From the NCBI GenBank assembly GCA_043424615.1, contig JBHWOX010000051.1, positions 1-15,021 of the forward strand: 15,021 bases of DNA. Reading direction: 5' to 3'. Below are positions 6,051-14,421 of the stretch, piece after piece (position 1 is the first letter of the stretch; the number at the start of each line of letters is the position of its first letter). The translations under genes were made by a program, and so were the position numbers. The stretch comes from JAUNQW01 sp043424615. GTDB lineage: Bacteria > Bacillota > Bacilli > Lactobacillales > Carnobacteriaceae_A. Under the pieces are notes generated by a model that was not told where the DNA came from, ran no database searches, and worked only from the letters and a program-made list of their open reading frames with translations.

Positions 6051-7157
6051 TTAATTTTTTTCTGCTAGTTCTTCACGCAGTTTAGGAATTTGATCTCCAT
6101 GGTCATAGACCGATTCAACTGTGATTTCTCCGTCGATAATTTTTTGAGCAATTTCTTCAATTTTTTGACGTTGGTCTTCGCTATAAGCGGCTTGATAGTA
6201 GTCATTTTTTGCTATACCTACTGCTTCTTCAGCCAAACCTAAAGAATCGACTTCACCATAAGGGACCTGCCCTTCCATTTCCAATTCTAAAGCTCGAACA
6301 ATGGTATTCCCCACATTAGTCAAGACTGAGGTCGCAACCACTTGGGCCAAATCTTCCCGACCCTCTGCTTCAAAAACAGCCGCCTGGTCAGAATCCACTC
6401 CAATCATGTCAACGTCGCCTTCACTTTCCAAGGCAGCTTCAGCTAATCCTAAACCAACTGGGCCAGCTACATTAAAGATAGTAGAAGCGCCTGCTTGATA
6501 CATGGACAAGCTGAGCTCTTTCCCCTTAGCCGTGTCATCGAAAGAACCCACATAATTGGTGATGACGCTAATATCCTCTTTCACATACTGAGCGCCTTGA
6601 ACGTACCCATACCAAAAATCATTGATGACATTGTTATCCATCCCCCCTAAGAAGCCCAGAGTATCTGCACCTTCCTGAGAGGCAGCCAGATAACCTGCTA
6701 AGAAAGAGGCTTCATTCGAACGATAATTCATGGCATAAACATTGTCATAATCTCCCTCTTCAAAGGGGAAAGTGGTCCCATAGAGCCAGAATTTGACCTC
6801 AGGATAATCTGCGGCATGTTCTGCGACACTATCGACAAATTGAGACGGCATGATGACAATATCATATTGGTCAGCGGCATCCAGCAGATAACTATCGACA
6901 ACCGAATAATCATAACCGAATTCAATAACTTCAGTTTGAATCTGATCCCCCCAAGTCTCCTGGGCCTCTTGCAAACCGGCATGGGCCGAATCGGCGAAGG
7001 ACATGTCTCCTAAGCCTCCTACCAAAAGGACCACGTCCAAGCTTTCTGCTTGTTCAGCAGATTGATCGGTCGACGAGTCTGACTGTCCAGCCGACGAACA
7101 CGCAAACATAAAGAAAGCAAAAGCACTTAAAACTAGTGATAAAACAATTTTTTTCAT
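6051..7157 (-). CDS. BMP-family substrate-binding lipoprotein (nucleoside-type)
   Basis: A 368-residue surface lipoprotein. The first 19 residues are a signal peptide (MKK, then a hydrophobic core) ending FMFA before Cys20, a lipobox, so it is lipid-anchored outside the membrane. A Ser/Asp/Gln linker (21-40) precedes a BMP/PnrA-type binding domain. Marks of that family are GGLGDMSFADSAHAGL (47-62), FLAGYLAA (152-159) and IGVDSDQ (252-258). Relatives bind purine nucleosides for an ABC importer. In many family members the first motif has Asn after Phe (D-x-x-F-N); here it is Ala55. No ABC ATPase or permease lies nearby, so the partner is elsewhere or the protein acts alone. The start follows AGGAGG. 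A cre-like site sits in its promoter, pointing to catabolite control. Confidence 0.85.
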   Translation of the reverse strand: MKKIVLSLVLSAFAFFMFACSSAGQSDSSTDQSAEQAESLDVVLLVGGLGDMSFADSAHAGLQEAQETWGDQIQTEVIEFGYDYSVVDSYLLDAADQYDIVIMPSQFVDSVAEHAADYPEVKFWLYGTTFPFEEGDYDNVYAMNYRSNEASFLAGYLAASQEGADTLGFLGGMDNNVINDFWYGYVQGAQYVKEDISVITNYVGSFDDTAKGKELSLSMYQAGASTIFNVAGPVGLGLAEAALESEGDVDMIGVDSDQAAVFEAEGREDLAQVVATSVLTNVGNTIVRALELEMEGQVPYGEVDSLGLAEEAVGIAKNDYYQAAYSEDQRQKIEEIAQKIIDGEITVESVYDHGDQIPKLREELAEKN

Positions 7158-7182
7158 AATGACCTCCTAAAGTTTCCCTTTT

Positions 7183-7211
7183 ATTTTAACATTAAAGCGC
7201 TTACATGATAA
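7183..7211 (-). promoter_or_regulatory. Promoter of the BMP lipoprotein gene
   Basis: On the minus strand TTATCA (7211-7206), a 17-base spacer and TAAAAT (7188-7183), the last preceded by TGT, form a good sigma-A promoter with an extended -10. RNA would start near 7176. The spacer is filled almost completely by the cre-like site, so binding there would block the polymerase. Confidence 0.6.
7192..7205. promoter_or_regulatory. cre-like site (CcpA operator candidate)
   Basis: On the minus strand TGTAAGCGCTTTAA matches the consensus TGWAARCGYTWWCW at 13 of 14 positions; only the C near the end differs. It lies between the -35 and -10 of the lipoprotein promoter and about 65 bases upstream of the aldehyde dehydrogenase ATG. 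Repression of the lipoprotein unit by CcpA when a preferred sugar is present is the simplest reading. An effect on the divergent gene is possible. Confidence 0.6.
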
Positions 7212-7267
7212 GCTTAAAGTGTAGAATTTATATGCCTTGTAAGTGACATCTTTAAGGAGGAAGAAAG

Positions 7268-8689
7268 ATGAATGTGAATCAATACCCTTTAGATCAGTTA
7301 TATATCAATGGTGAATGGGTAGCTAGCCAGTCATCAGAAGAGATCGAAGTGATTAATCCGACCTCTGAAGAAATCATCGCCCGTGTCCCTCAAGCCAATC
7401 GTGAGGACCTGGACCAGGCCGTTGAGGCAGCAGAGAAAGCTTTCCCTGCTTGGAATGAATTAGATGTAGCTGAGCGATCTGATTACTTAAGCCAATTGGC
7501 GGATGCTATTGAAGATCGGTCAGAAGAAATCTTAGAAGTCATCCAAATGGAAGAAGGAGTGGCGACAGAATTTGGTCGTACAGCCCAGGTCTTACGGTCC
7601 GCTGGGGAAATACGTGCACTGATAAAAAACTTAAAGGATTTCGACTTTGAGCAGTCTTATGACGGTTATGACGTCATCAAAGAAGGCTATGGCGTGGTGG
7701 CTTGTATTACCCCTTGGAACTATCCTTTGAATCAAATCCAAAGAAAAATTACCCCTGCCCTCTTAGCTGGTAATACTGTCGTGGTCAAACCTGCCTCAGC
7801 TACCCCGCTGACGGGTTACCTTTTGGCGGATATGATTGATAAGATTGGCTTCCCAGCTGGGGTATTTAATTATGTCCCGGCTTCTGGAAGCCAGGGAGGC
7901 GATTATTTAGCCGGCCATCCTAGCGTTCAAGTAGTATCTTTTACCGGATCCACCCAAGTCGGCCAAGGATTATACGAAAAAGCTGCGGCAGGGATTAAGA
8001 AACTGGTCCTTGAATTAGGTGGTAAGTCAGCTCTTATTTACTTGGAGGGTGGCGATTTAGACCGTGCAGTCCAAACGTCTATGGATACCGTCTTAAATAA
8101 TACAGGCCAATCGTGTTCAGCTCTTACCCGCCTCTTTGTCCCAGAAGATCGATTGGAAGAGACGAAAGAAGTATTGAAAGAGTATTATGACAAGCAAGCC
8201 ATTCTGGGTGACCCTCGCCAGGATGGAATCATTGTCGGCCCGCAAATTTCAGCTGACCAGCAAGAGCGAGTTGAAAATTATATTCAAAAAGGGAAAGAGG
8301 AAGGAGCAGAGGTCTTCCTCGGGGGAGAAAAATTAGACCAGACCGGCTATTTTGTCCAACCGACTGTCTTCACTCAAGTGACCAATGATATGACCATTGC
8401 TCAGGAAGAAATTTTTGGTCCTGTTTTATGCGTCCTAACTTATTCCAGCCTTGAAGAAGCCATCAAGCTAGCTAACGAAAGCACTTATGGATTGTCAGGA
8501 GCTGTGGAAGGGCCTTTAGAACAGGCCATTGAGGTCGCTCGCAAGATGCGAACAGGTAACGTCCTCATCAACGGCCAAGGCCGCCAAGATGACGCTCTTT
8601 TTGGTGGCTATAAGCAGTCTGGTCTCGGTCGTGAAGTCGGACTATGGGGCTTAGAAGATTATCTGGAAGAAAAAGCGATATTTTATTAA
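7268..8689 (+). CDS. NAD(P)-dependent aldehyde dehydrogenase
   Basis: A 473-residue cytoplasmic enzyme that oxidises an aldehyde to the acid using NAD(P)+. The complete ALDH fold is visible: ITPWN with Asn151, VVVKP with Lys174 for the cofactor, FTGST (225-229), general base Glu249 in ELGGKSA, nucleophile Cys283 in NTGQSCSALTR, and EEIFGP (380-385) with Glu381. Length is normal for the family. GQSC followed by ALTR and the long GLGREVGLWG end resemble the CddD/SSP0762-like branch of ALDHs, but this is by eye and the aldehyde is unknown. The start is fixed by AAGGAGG at 7254-7260. It is monocistronic, divergent from the lipoprotein gene, and ends before a strong terminator. No alcohol dehydrogenase or other pathway gene adjoins it. 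Confidence 0.92.
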   Translation: MNVNQYPLDQLYINGEWVASQSSEEIEVINPTSEEIIARVPQANREDLDQAVEAAEKAFPAWNELDVAERSDYLSQLADAIEDRSEEILEVIQMEEGVATEFGRTAQVLRSAGEIRALIKNLKDFDFEQSYDGYDVIKEGYGVVACITPWNYPLNQIQRKITPALLAGNTVVVKPASATPLTGYLLADMIDKIGFPAGVFNYVPASGSQGGDYLAGHPSVQVVSFTGSTQVGQGLYEKAAAGIKKLVLELGGKSALIYLEGGDLDRAVQTSMDTVLNNTGQSCSALTRLFVPEDRLEETKEVLKEYYDKQAILGDPRQDGIIVGPQISADQQERVENYIQKGKEEGAEVFLGGEKLDQTGYFVQPTVFTQVTNDMTIAQEEIFGPVLCVLTYSSLEEAIKLANESTYGLSGAVEGPLEQAIEVARKMRTGNVLINGQGRQDDALFGGYKQSGLGREVGLWGLEDYLEEKAIFY

Positions 8690-8743
8690 AGAAAACCACC
8701 AGGGATAAGATCTTAAGCCCATCCCTTATTGACTCATTCATAA

Positions 8744-8776
8744 AAGACCCCCTCAGTCTCTTCCTGAGGGGGTCTT
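8744..8776. terminator. Strong bidirectional terminator between ALDH and ppaC
   Basis: A perfect 13-bp stem (8744-8756 with 8764-8776) holding a block of five G-C pairs and a 7-base loop, followed by TGTTT. On the other strand the TTTTA after the stem serves genes coming from the right. It lies in the 172-base gap between convergent genes and is the most stable hairpin seen in the window. Confidence 0.9.
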
Positions 8777-8861
8777 GTTTATATTTTGCTGGATCAAAAG
8801 CTAAATGGTCTGAGCCTTGCTTGTCGCAGCAAAGAAAAGAGCATCTCTCTCCATTTTACTT

Positions 8862-9791
8862 TTATTCACCCGCTATTTTTTCTGTTAATGGAGGAACCAC
8901 TTGTTTTTTCCGTGAAACGACACCTTCTAGTTCAATTTCATGGTCATCTAAGTTTTGGCTGAATGCTTCAGCTACTGAGTCTAAGTGTGATCCAACCACT
9001 AAACCACGTGAAGAAGATTCCAAAATATTAGTCACAATTAATAGATAGAGGTCATAATTGTTTTCAGTCGACAAACGATTCATTTCTTGGATTAAGGCAT
9101 CTTTGCGCTTGAAGACATCATCAATATCTACCACATTGACTTGTCCAATTCGAACGGGAACACCACCCATATCAAAACTTTTCGCGTCCCCTTCTAAAAT
9201 TTCTTCTTCAGTGAATTGATCAACATTGGTGCCTGCTTTTAACATGGCCAAACCATAGTCATCCATGTCCACTTCAGCAATAGCCGCTAATTTTTCTGCA
9301 ATTTCTTGATCTTGCTCTGTACAAGTCGGCGATTTAAATAACAGGGTGTCAGAAATAATGGCTGAAACCATCATGCCTGCAATATTTTTAGGAATATCTA
9401 CTTGATGTTCCTGGAATAATTTATAAATGATAGTAGACGTACAGCCTAAGGGTTCTGCTCGGAAGTATAAAGGATCGGATGTTTCAAAGTTAGCAACACG
9501 GTGGTGGTCGACCACTGATAAAATACGAGCATTTTCAATGCCGTCAATGGATTGTTGGCGTTCATTATGGTCAACCAACATGACCTCTTCCCCTTCTTCA
9601 ACAGACTCAACCACTTGGGGGTGGTCAAAACCAAAGTGTTCTAAAGCAAAAAGGGTTTCTTCACCAGCTTGACCGAGAGCAACCGCTTCGGTATCTTTCC
9701 CTAATTGATTTTGTAAATATGAATAAGAGATAGCCGCTCCAATGGCGTCAGTATCCGGATTCTTATGGCCAAAAACTTTAATGCTTGTCAC
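8862..9791 (-). CDS. ppaC: Manganese-dependent inorganic pyrophosphatase (family II)
   Basis: A 309-residue cytoplasmic enzyme hydrolysing pyrophosphate to two phosphates, pulling forward DNA, RNA and protein synthesis. It is a DHH-family protein. Metal ligands are visible: His9, Asp13 and Asp15 in GHKNPDTDAIG, Asp74 in VDHN, the DHH motif at 95-97 and Asp148 in IISDT. The C-terminal DHHA2 domain ends with SRKKQVVPPL, which grips the substrate. Length equals that of the B. subtilis and streptococcal enzymes. The start codon is GTG at 9791, followed by ACAAGCATT, with AAGGAG 9 bases upstream. It lies 53 bases after parC in the same direction with no hairpin between, so read-through from parC is likely. 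No clear promoter of its own is seen. Confidence 0.96.
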   Translation of the reverse strand: MTSIKVFGHKNPDTDAIGAAISYSYLQNQLGKDTEAVALGQAGEETLFALEHFGFDHPQVVESVEEGEEVMLVDHNERQQSIDGIENARILSVVDHHRVANFETSDPLYFRAEPLGCTSTIIYKLFQEHQVDIPKNIAGMMVSAIISDTLLFKSPTCTEQDQEIAEKLAAIAEVDMDDYGLAMLKAGTNVDQFTEEEILEGDAKSFDMGGVPVRIGQVNVVDIDDVFKRKDALIQEMNRLSTENNYDLYLLIVTNILESSSRGLVVGSHLDSVAEAFSQNLDDHEIELEGVVSRKKQVVPPLTEKIAGE

Positions 9792-9844
9792 TTATGTTCA
9801 CTCCTTATATTTTCTACACACTTTACACTTTAAAGATATAAAAT

Positions 9845-12301
9845 TTACGCGTCTTCTTCAAGCTTTTCTAATTGATTAAAGCGAATATCAGTCACCCGGC
9901 CATCCACTTCTTCATCAAAGATAAAACTTCCATTATTTTGACGGTCGACGGTTGGCAAATCTTTTGCTTGGATGCTTTCCTCTTTGCCGACGGAGGTGAT
10001 AAAAGTTATTTCTTGGTCAGGATCTTCCACCTTAATTAGGTGCAGAAGTTCGTGAGGGTGAGTCTTCAGTGTTCGGAAAACTTTCAAGCCTCTAGCATTA
10101 CGGCTGCTGGAATCAAATTTAGCCAGGTCCATCTTCTTGATTGCTCCTCGCTGGCTCAACAGCAAGGCTTCAGCGCAGTCTGTTGAGGATTCAAATAAGA
10201 CAAATCCAACCACTTTTTCATCCTCTTTTAACTGAATGGACTTCACTCCTTGAGCGTTGGCACCGACTTCTGATATTTCTTCCCAGCTGTAGCGCAAACC
10301 GTAAGAGCCGGTATGAGCTGTAAAGACATCCAAAGCAGCATCCGTAGTGACCATAGCAACCTGGATCAAATGGTCATCGCCTTTCAAGTTCATGGCTTTG
10401 TAAGACGCTTTTTTAAAGGTCTTTCTCACTTCAAATTCTGAAGCCAGTGTTCGTTTAATATAGCCGTTTTGACTAGCAAAAACGAAGGTCATCTCATCCG
10501 TAAAGTCATCTAAACCAAAAACTGCGACAATTTTTTCTCCATCTTCTAAGGAAATATCTTGCGAGAGGTGACTTCCTAAATCCTTCCATTTGGCTTCAGC
10601 CAAACTATAAACCGGACGATTGATGGCCTGGCCTGCTGAGGTAAAGAGAATCAATTGGTCAAGAGTGGACATTTTTTGAGCAAATATGGGGTAATCGTTG
10701 TCGCGTAGACCCAAGTCTTCAAGATCTGAAGCCGCAAAGGAGCGGGTAGAGCTTCGTTTGAGATAGGCTTCTTTGGTCACTGTCACGATGACCTCTTCTT
10801 CAGCGATGAGGACTTCTTTTTCTACCTTCAACTCATCCACTTCATCTTCTACTTTAGAGCGTCGTTCAGAAGCGAAAGCTTTCTTGGTCTGCCGTAATTC
10901 TTTTTTTATGACATTTTTCAATTCTTTCTCATCATTTAAAATGAGCTGGTAACTTTTAATTTTTTCATCTAATTCTTGGGCTTCTTTTTCCAAGTCTTTG
11001 ACGTCTGTATTAGATAAGCGGTACAACTGCAGAGTAACGATGGCTTCAGCTTGACGTTCAGTAAAGTCATAGCTCGCCATTAAGTTTTTCTTGGCATCTG
11101 ACTTGTTTTGAGACTGCCGAATGGTTTGAATCAGCTGGTCTAAGATTGACAAGGCCCGAATCAACCCTTCAACTATATGTTGTCGATTTTCCGCTTTGTG
11201 GAGTAGAAAATGGGTACGGCGAATCACGGTTTGTTTGCGAAAATCGATATAGGCTAAAAGCATGTCCTGCAGACCTAATTGCTCCGGTCGTTTGTTATGG
11301 ATCGCGACCATATTGAGATTATAGTTCACCTGCATGTCTGTGTTTTTCAATAAATAGGTCAAAATGCCTTCTGCTGAAGCTTCTTTCTTGATTTCAATAA
11401 CAATACGTAAGCCTTCTTTATCTGTTTCGTCGCGTACTTCAGAGATGCCTTCAATTTCTCGATTAATGCGAATGTCATCAATTTGTTGGACCATTTGTGA
11501 CTTATTGACATCATATGGAATTTCATGGATGACAATCTGCTGTCTGCCCGCTTTCAGGTCTTCAATGCTTGTTTTTGAGCGAACAACGATTTTACCCTTA
11601 CCAGTTTTATAGGCTTCTTCTAAACCTTCACGTCCTTGGATAATACCGCCTGTTGGAAAATCTGGTCCTTGCACGAAGGTCATTAATTTTTTTAAACCGG
11701 CATTGGGATAGTCTATTAAATGCAAGCTAGCATCAATCACTTCACCCAAATTGTGAGGAGGAATATCCGTAGCATAACCCGCTGATATTCCGGTTGCTCC
11801 ATTGACTAAAAGATTAGGGAATTGAGCAGGAAGGACAGTGGGCTCTTCTTCAGTGTCATCGAAGTTTAACATCCAGTCCACGGTGTCTTTATCTAAGTCG
11901 GTGGTCAATTCATTCGCAATTTTAGACAGACGGGCTTCCGTATAGCGCATAGCTGCCGCCGGATCCCCATCCATGGATCCGTTATTTCCTTGCATGTCGA
12001 CCAAGGGTTCTCGGATTTTCCAATCTTGGCTGAGGCGAACCATAGCATCGTATACAGAACTGTCTCCGTGAGGGTGATAGTTCCCGATGACATTCCCCAC
12101 GGTTTTGGCCGATTTACGGTAAGCCTTGTCGTAGGTATTGCCTTCCTTATACATGGCATAAATAATTCGTCGTTGGACGGGTTTTAAACCGTCCCGTACA
12201 TCAGGAATCGCACGTTCTTGGATGATGTATTTAGAATAACGTCCAAAACGTTCCCCCATGACTTCACTTAAATTTAATTCTTGAAAAATTTCTTGGGCCA
12301 T
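9845..12301 (-). CDS. parC: DNA topoisomerase IV subunit A
   Basis: An 818-residue subunit that cuts and rejoins DNA to unlink daughter chromosomes, working as a ParC2ParE2 tetramer. The N-terminal breakage domain has the active Tyr120 in AAAMRYTEARLS. The quinolone-determining region reads HPHGDSSVYDAM with Ser81 and Asp85, the unmutated residues at the two main resistance sites (S79 and D83 in pneumococcus). A coiled-coil tower follows (about 365-480). The rest is a C-terminal beta-pinwheel with repeated blades, for example GYIKRT, GSYGLRYSWEE, GAIKKMD and ARGLKVFR. The start is fixed by GAAGGAGG inside the end of parE. The 1-base gap to parE implies coupled translation. GyrA is excluded by the pairing with ParE and by lack of the GyrA-box. 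Confidence 0.97.
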   Translation of the reverse strand: MAQEIFQELNLSEVMGERFGRYSKYIIQERAIPDVRDGLKPVQRRIIYAMYKEGNTYDKAYRKSAKTVGNVIGNYHPHGDSSVYDAMVRLSQDWKIREPLVDMQGNNGSMDGDPAAAMRYTEARLSKIANELTTDLDKDTVDWMLNFDDTEEEPTVLPAQFPNLLVNGATGISAGYATDIPPHNLGEVIDASLHLIDYPNAGLKKLMTFVQGPDFPTGGIIQGREGLEEAYKTGKGKIVVRSKTSIEDLKAGRQQIVIHEIPYDVNKSQMVQQIDDIRINREIEGISEVRDETDKEGLRIVIEIKKEASAEGILTYLLKNTDMQVNYNLNMVAIHNKRPEQLGLQDMLLAYIDFRKQTVIRRTHFLLHKAENRQHIVEGLIRALSILDQLIQTIRQSQNKSDAKKNLMASYDFTERQAEAIVTLQLYRLSNTDVKDLEKEAQELDEKIKSYQLILNDEKELKNVIKKELRQTKKAFASERRSKVEDEVDELKVEKEVLIAEEEVIVTVTKEAYLKRSSTRSFAASDLEDLGLRDNDYPIFAQKMSTLDQLILFTSAGQAINRPVYSLAEAKWKDLGSHLSQDISLEDGEKIVAVFGLDDFTDEMTFVFASQNGYIKRTLASEFEVRKTFKKASYKAMNLKGDDHLIQVAMVTTDAALDVFTAHTGSYGLRYSWEEISEVGANAQGVKSIQLKEDEKVVGFVLFESSTDCAEALLLSQRGAIKKMDLAKFDSSSRNARGLKVFRTLKTHPHELLHLIKVEDPDQEITFITSVGKEESIQAKDLPTVDRQNNGSFIFDEEVDGRVTDIRFNQLEKLEEDA

Positions 12302-12302
12302 C

Positions 12303-14273
12303 TTAATCCTCCTTCACAGCAGTGGGCGATAGCTCGTCTTTTTCTAAGAGAGATCCCTCTTCTTCCAAGGTGAACTCAACGTTTTCTTCAATCCATTCAC
12401 GGCGTGGTTTTACTTTTTTGCCCATAAGAACGGATACTCTTTTTTCAGCTTGAGTAGGATCATCTAAATTAACCCTCACCAGGGTACGGCTTTCAGGATC
12501 CATGGTGGTTTCCCACAATTGGCTGGCATTCATCTCCCCTAAACCTTTGTAGCGTTGGAGATGATAACCTTTTTTATAATTTTTAGTCACTTCTTCCAAT
12601 TCCTCATCCGTCCAAACATAATCCTCGTGATAAGATTTACCTTTTCCTTCCGATACCTTATATAAAGGAGGGAGGGCGAGATAGACCTTGCCGGCTTCAA
12701 TTAACGGTCGCATATAGCGATAAAAGAATGTCAGCAAGAGGACTTGGATATGAGCCCCATCTGTATCGGCATCAGTCATGATAATGACTTTGTCGTAGTT
12801 GACATCTTCAATATTAAAGTCAGGCCCCACCCCAGCACCAATGGTATAAATCATGGTATTGATTTCTTCATTCTTCATAATATCTTCAATATTCGCTCGC
12901 TCGGCATTCAAGACTTTTCCACGCAAGGGTAATATGGCTTGGAATTTTCGGTCTCGACCTTGCTTGGCCGATCCGCCTGCAGAATCCCCCTCCACCAAGA
13001 AGAGTTCATTTTTCTTAGCATTACGGCTTTGAGCAGGAGTTAACTTACCAGAAAGAAGTTTTTCACCTTTTTTTCGATTTTTAGAATGTCGACTTTGGTC
13101 TCGTGCTTTGCGTGCAGCTTGACGTGCTTCGCGTGCTCGCAAAGCTTTTTTGACCAAATCTTTAGAAACATCTCCATTTTCGGCTAAAGTGATAGCAAAT
13201 TTTTCACTCACGACCTGGTCCACAGCTGTCCGTGCTTGAGGTGTTCCTAATTTTGACTTGGTCTGTCCTTCAAATTGTAAAATATCTTCGGGAATACGAA
13301 CAGATAATATGGCTGTTAAGCCTTCGCGTACATCGCTTCCTTCTAAATTTTTATCCTTTTTACTTAACTCCCCAATCCGACGAGCATATTCATTGAAGGT
13401 TTTAGTTAAGCCTGTTTTAAAGCCAATTTCATGACTCCCACCGTCACTGGTGCGGACGTTATTGACAAAAGAAAGAATATTTTCTGAAAAACCGTCATTG
13501 TATTGGAGAGCGACTTCGACTTCAATCCCTAGTTTTTCGTCTTCAAAATAAGAAATAGGAGTCAGTGTCTCCTTATCTTCATTGATATAGGAGACAAAAG
13601 CTTTGATTCCTTCTTCATAATAGAATATCTCTTCCCTATCTTGCCGTTCGTCTCGAATGGAAATTTTAATATCTTTAAGCAGGAAAGCTGATTCTCTCAG
13701 GCGGTCAGCTATGGTGTCGTAATTAAACTGAGTGGTTGAAAAAATCTCTTCATCAGGCCAAAAACGCACCAGGGTTCCGCTTTTATTAGGAGAGTTTAAT
13801 TCAGTGACCTTATAGTCCCCGACTGGCTGTCCCCCCTTTTCAAAGGCTTGGAAATAGCGTTTACCGTCACGGAAAATAGTCACTTCTAAACGACTTGATA
13901 AGGCGTTCACCACAGCGGCTCCCACCCCGTGTAGACCGCCAGAACTTTTATAGGCCCCATCTTGGCCAAATTTTCCTCCAGCGTGGAGGACAGTAAAAAT
14001 AACTTGGACCGTAGGAAGTCCACTTTCATGCATACCTGCTGGCATTCCTCGCCCGTTGTCCATTACGGAGACACTACCATCTTGATGCAAGCAGACTTGA
14101 ATGTCATCTGCATAGCCCGATAAGGCCTCGTCGATGGCATTGTCAACGATTTCATAGACTAAATGATGTAAGCCCCGATGATCCGTGGAACCAATATACA
14201 TGCCGGGACGTTTACGGACCGCCTCCAATCCTTCTAAAATTTGTATCGATTGATCATCATAATTATTAGACAT
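12303..14273 (-). CDS. parE: DNA topoisomerase IV subunit B
   Basis: A 656-residue ATPase subunit of topoisomerase IV. The GHKL domain shows catalytic Glu41 and Asn45 in EIVDNAIDEA, DNGRGMP (72-78) and GGLHGVG (112-118). The transducer domain has QTKSKLG (337-343). The TOPRIM domain has Glu428 in LVEGDSAGG and Asp501, 503 and 505 in DADTDG for Mg2+. PLRGKVLN (449-456) and Asp464, the usual site of ParE quinolone changes, are intact. A very basic stretch (376-405) between ATPase and TOPRIM is typical. Length fits ParE of Firmicutes. It is the first gene of parE-parC and divergent from plsY. The start follows AAGGAGACCTGATCG, a somewhat long but usable ribosome-site spacing. Confidence 0.97.
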   Translation of the reverse strand: MSNNYDDQSIQILEGLEAVRKRPGMYIGSTDHRGLHHLVYEIVDNAIDEALSGYADDIQVCLHQDGSVSVMDNGRGMPAGMHESGLPTVQVIFTVLHAGGKFGQDGAYKSSGGLHGVGAAVVNALSSRLEVTIFRDGKRYFQAFEKGGQPVGDYKVTELNSPNKSGTLVRFWPDEEIFSTTQFNYDTIADRLRESAFLLKDIKISIRDERQDREEIFYYEEGIKAFVSYINEDKETLTPISYFEDEKLGIEVEVALQYNDGFSENILSFVNNVRTSDGGSHEIGFKTGLTKTFNEYARRIGELSKKDKNLEGSDVREGLTAILSVRIPEDILQFEGQTKSKLGTPQARTAVDQVVSEKFAITLAENGDVSKDLVKKALRAREARQAARKARDQSRHSKNRKKGEKLLSGKLTPAQSRNAKKNELFLVEGDSAGGSAKQGRDRKFQAILPLRGKVLNAERANIEDIMKNEEINTMIYTIGAGVGPDFNIEDVNYDKVIIMTDADTDGAHIQVLLLTFFYRYMRPLIEAGKVYLALPPLYKVSEGKGKSYHEDYVWTDEELEEVTKNYKKGYHLQRYKGLGEMNASQLWETTMDPESRTLVRVNLDDPTQAEKRVSVLMGKKVKPRREWIEENVEFTLEEEGSLLEKDELSPTAVKED

Positions 14274-14343
14274 CGATCAGGTCTCCTTATCTTTAATCTT
14301 TTGCCAGATGTTATTTAGTCATTTGCTTTGCTCGTATCTATGA

Positions 14344-14368
14344 TAAAATGAAAAGCGAATTCATTTTA
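14344..14368. promoter_or_regulatory. Face-to-face promoters of plsY and parE in one inverted repeat
   Basis: TAAAATGAA (14344-14352) and TTCATTTTA (14360-14368) are a perfect 9-bp inverted repeat with a 7-base spacer. The left arm holds a plus-strand -10 (TAAAAT, with TGA just before it) for plsY. The right arm holds a minus-strand -10 (TAAAAT preceded by TGT) for parE. Both would start RNA near 14356. The -35 hexamers are weak on both sides, as expected with extended -10 boxes. The two promoters would compete for polymerase. Confidence 0.5.
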
Positions 14369-14382
14369 ACATAATTGATTAG

Positions 14383-14406
14383 AAAGACGAAAGTATGTTC
14401 GTCTTT
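14383..14406 (+). promoter_or_regulatory. Terminator-like hairpin in the plsY leader
   Basis: AAAGACGAA (14383-14391) pairs with TTCGTCTTT (14398-14406) around a 6-base loop, and the pairing can extend by one G-U and one A-U pair. It is followed directly by T residues, then by the plsY ribosome site GAAGGAG at 14409. Placed between promoter and gene, it could attenuate plsY. The stem is short, so a simple mRNA 5' structure is an alternative. Confidence 0.35.
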
Positions 14407-14421
14407 TTGAAGGAGCATTGT

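Noticed and set aside
8644..9048. 134-codon plus-strand open frame overlapping the ALDH end and ppaC
   Set aside because: It runs through a terminator and antisense to ppaC, has no ribosome site and gives an unprotein-like composition; it is a shadow frame.
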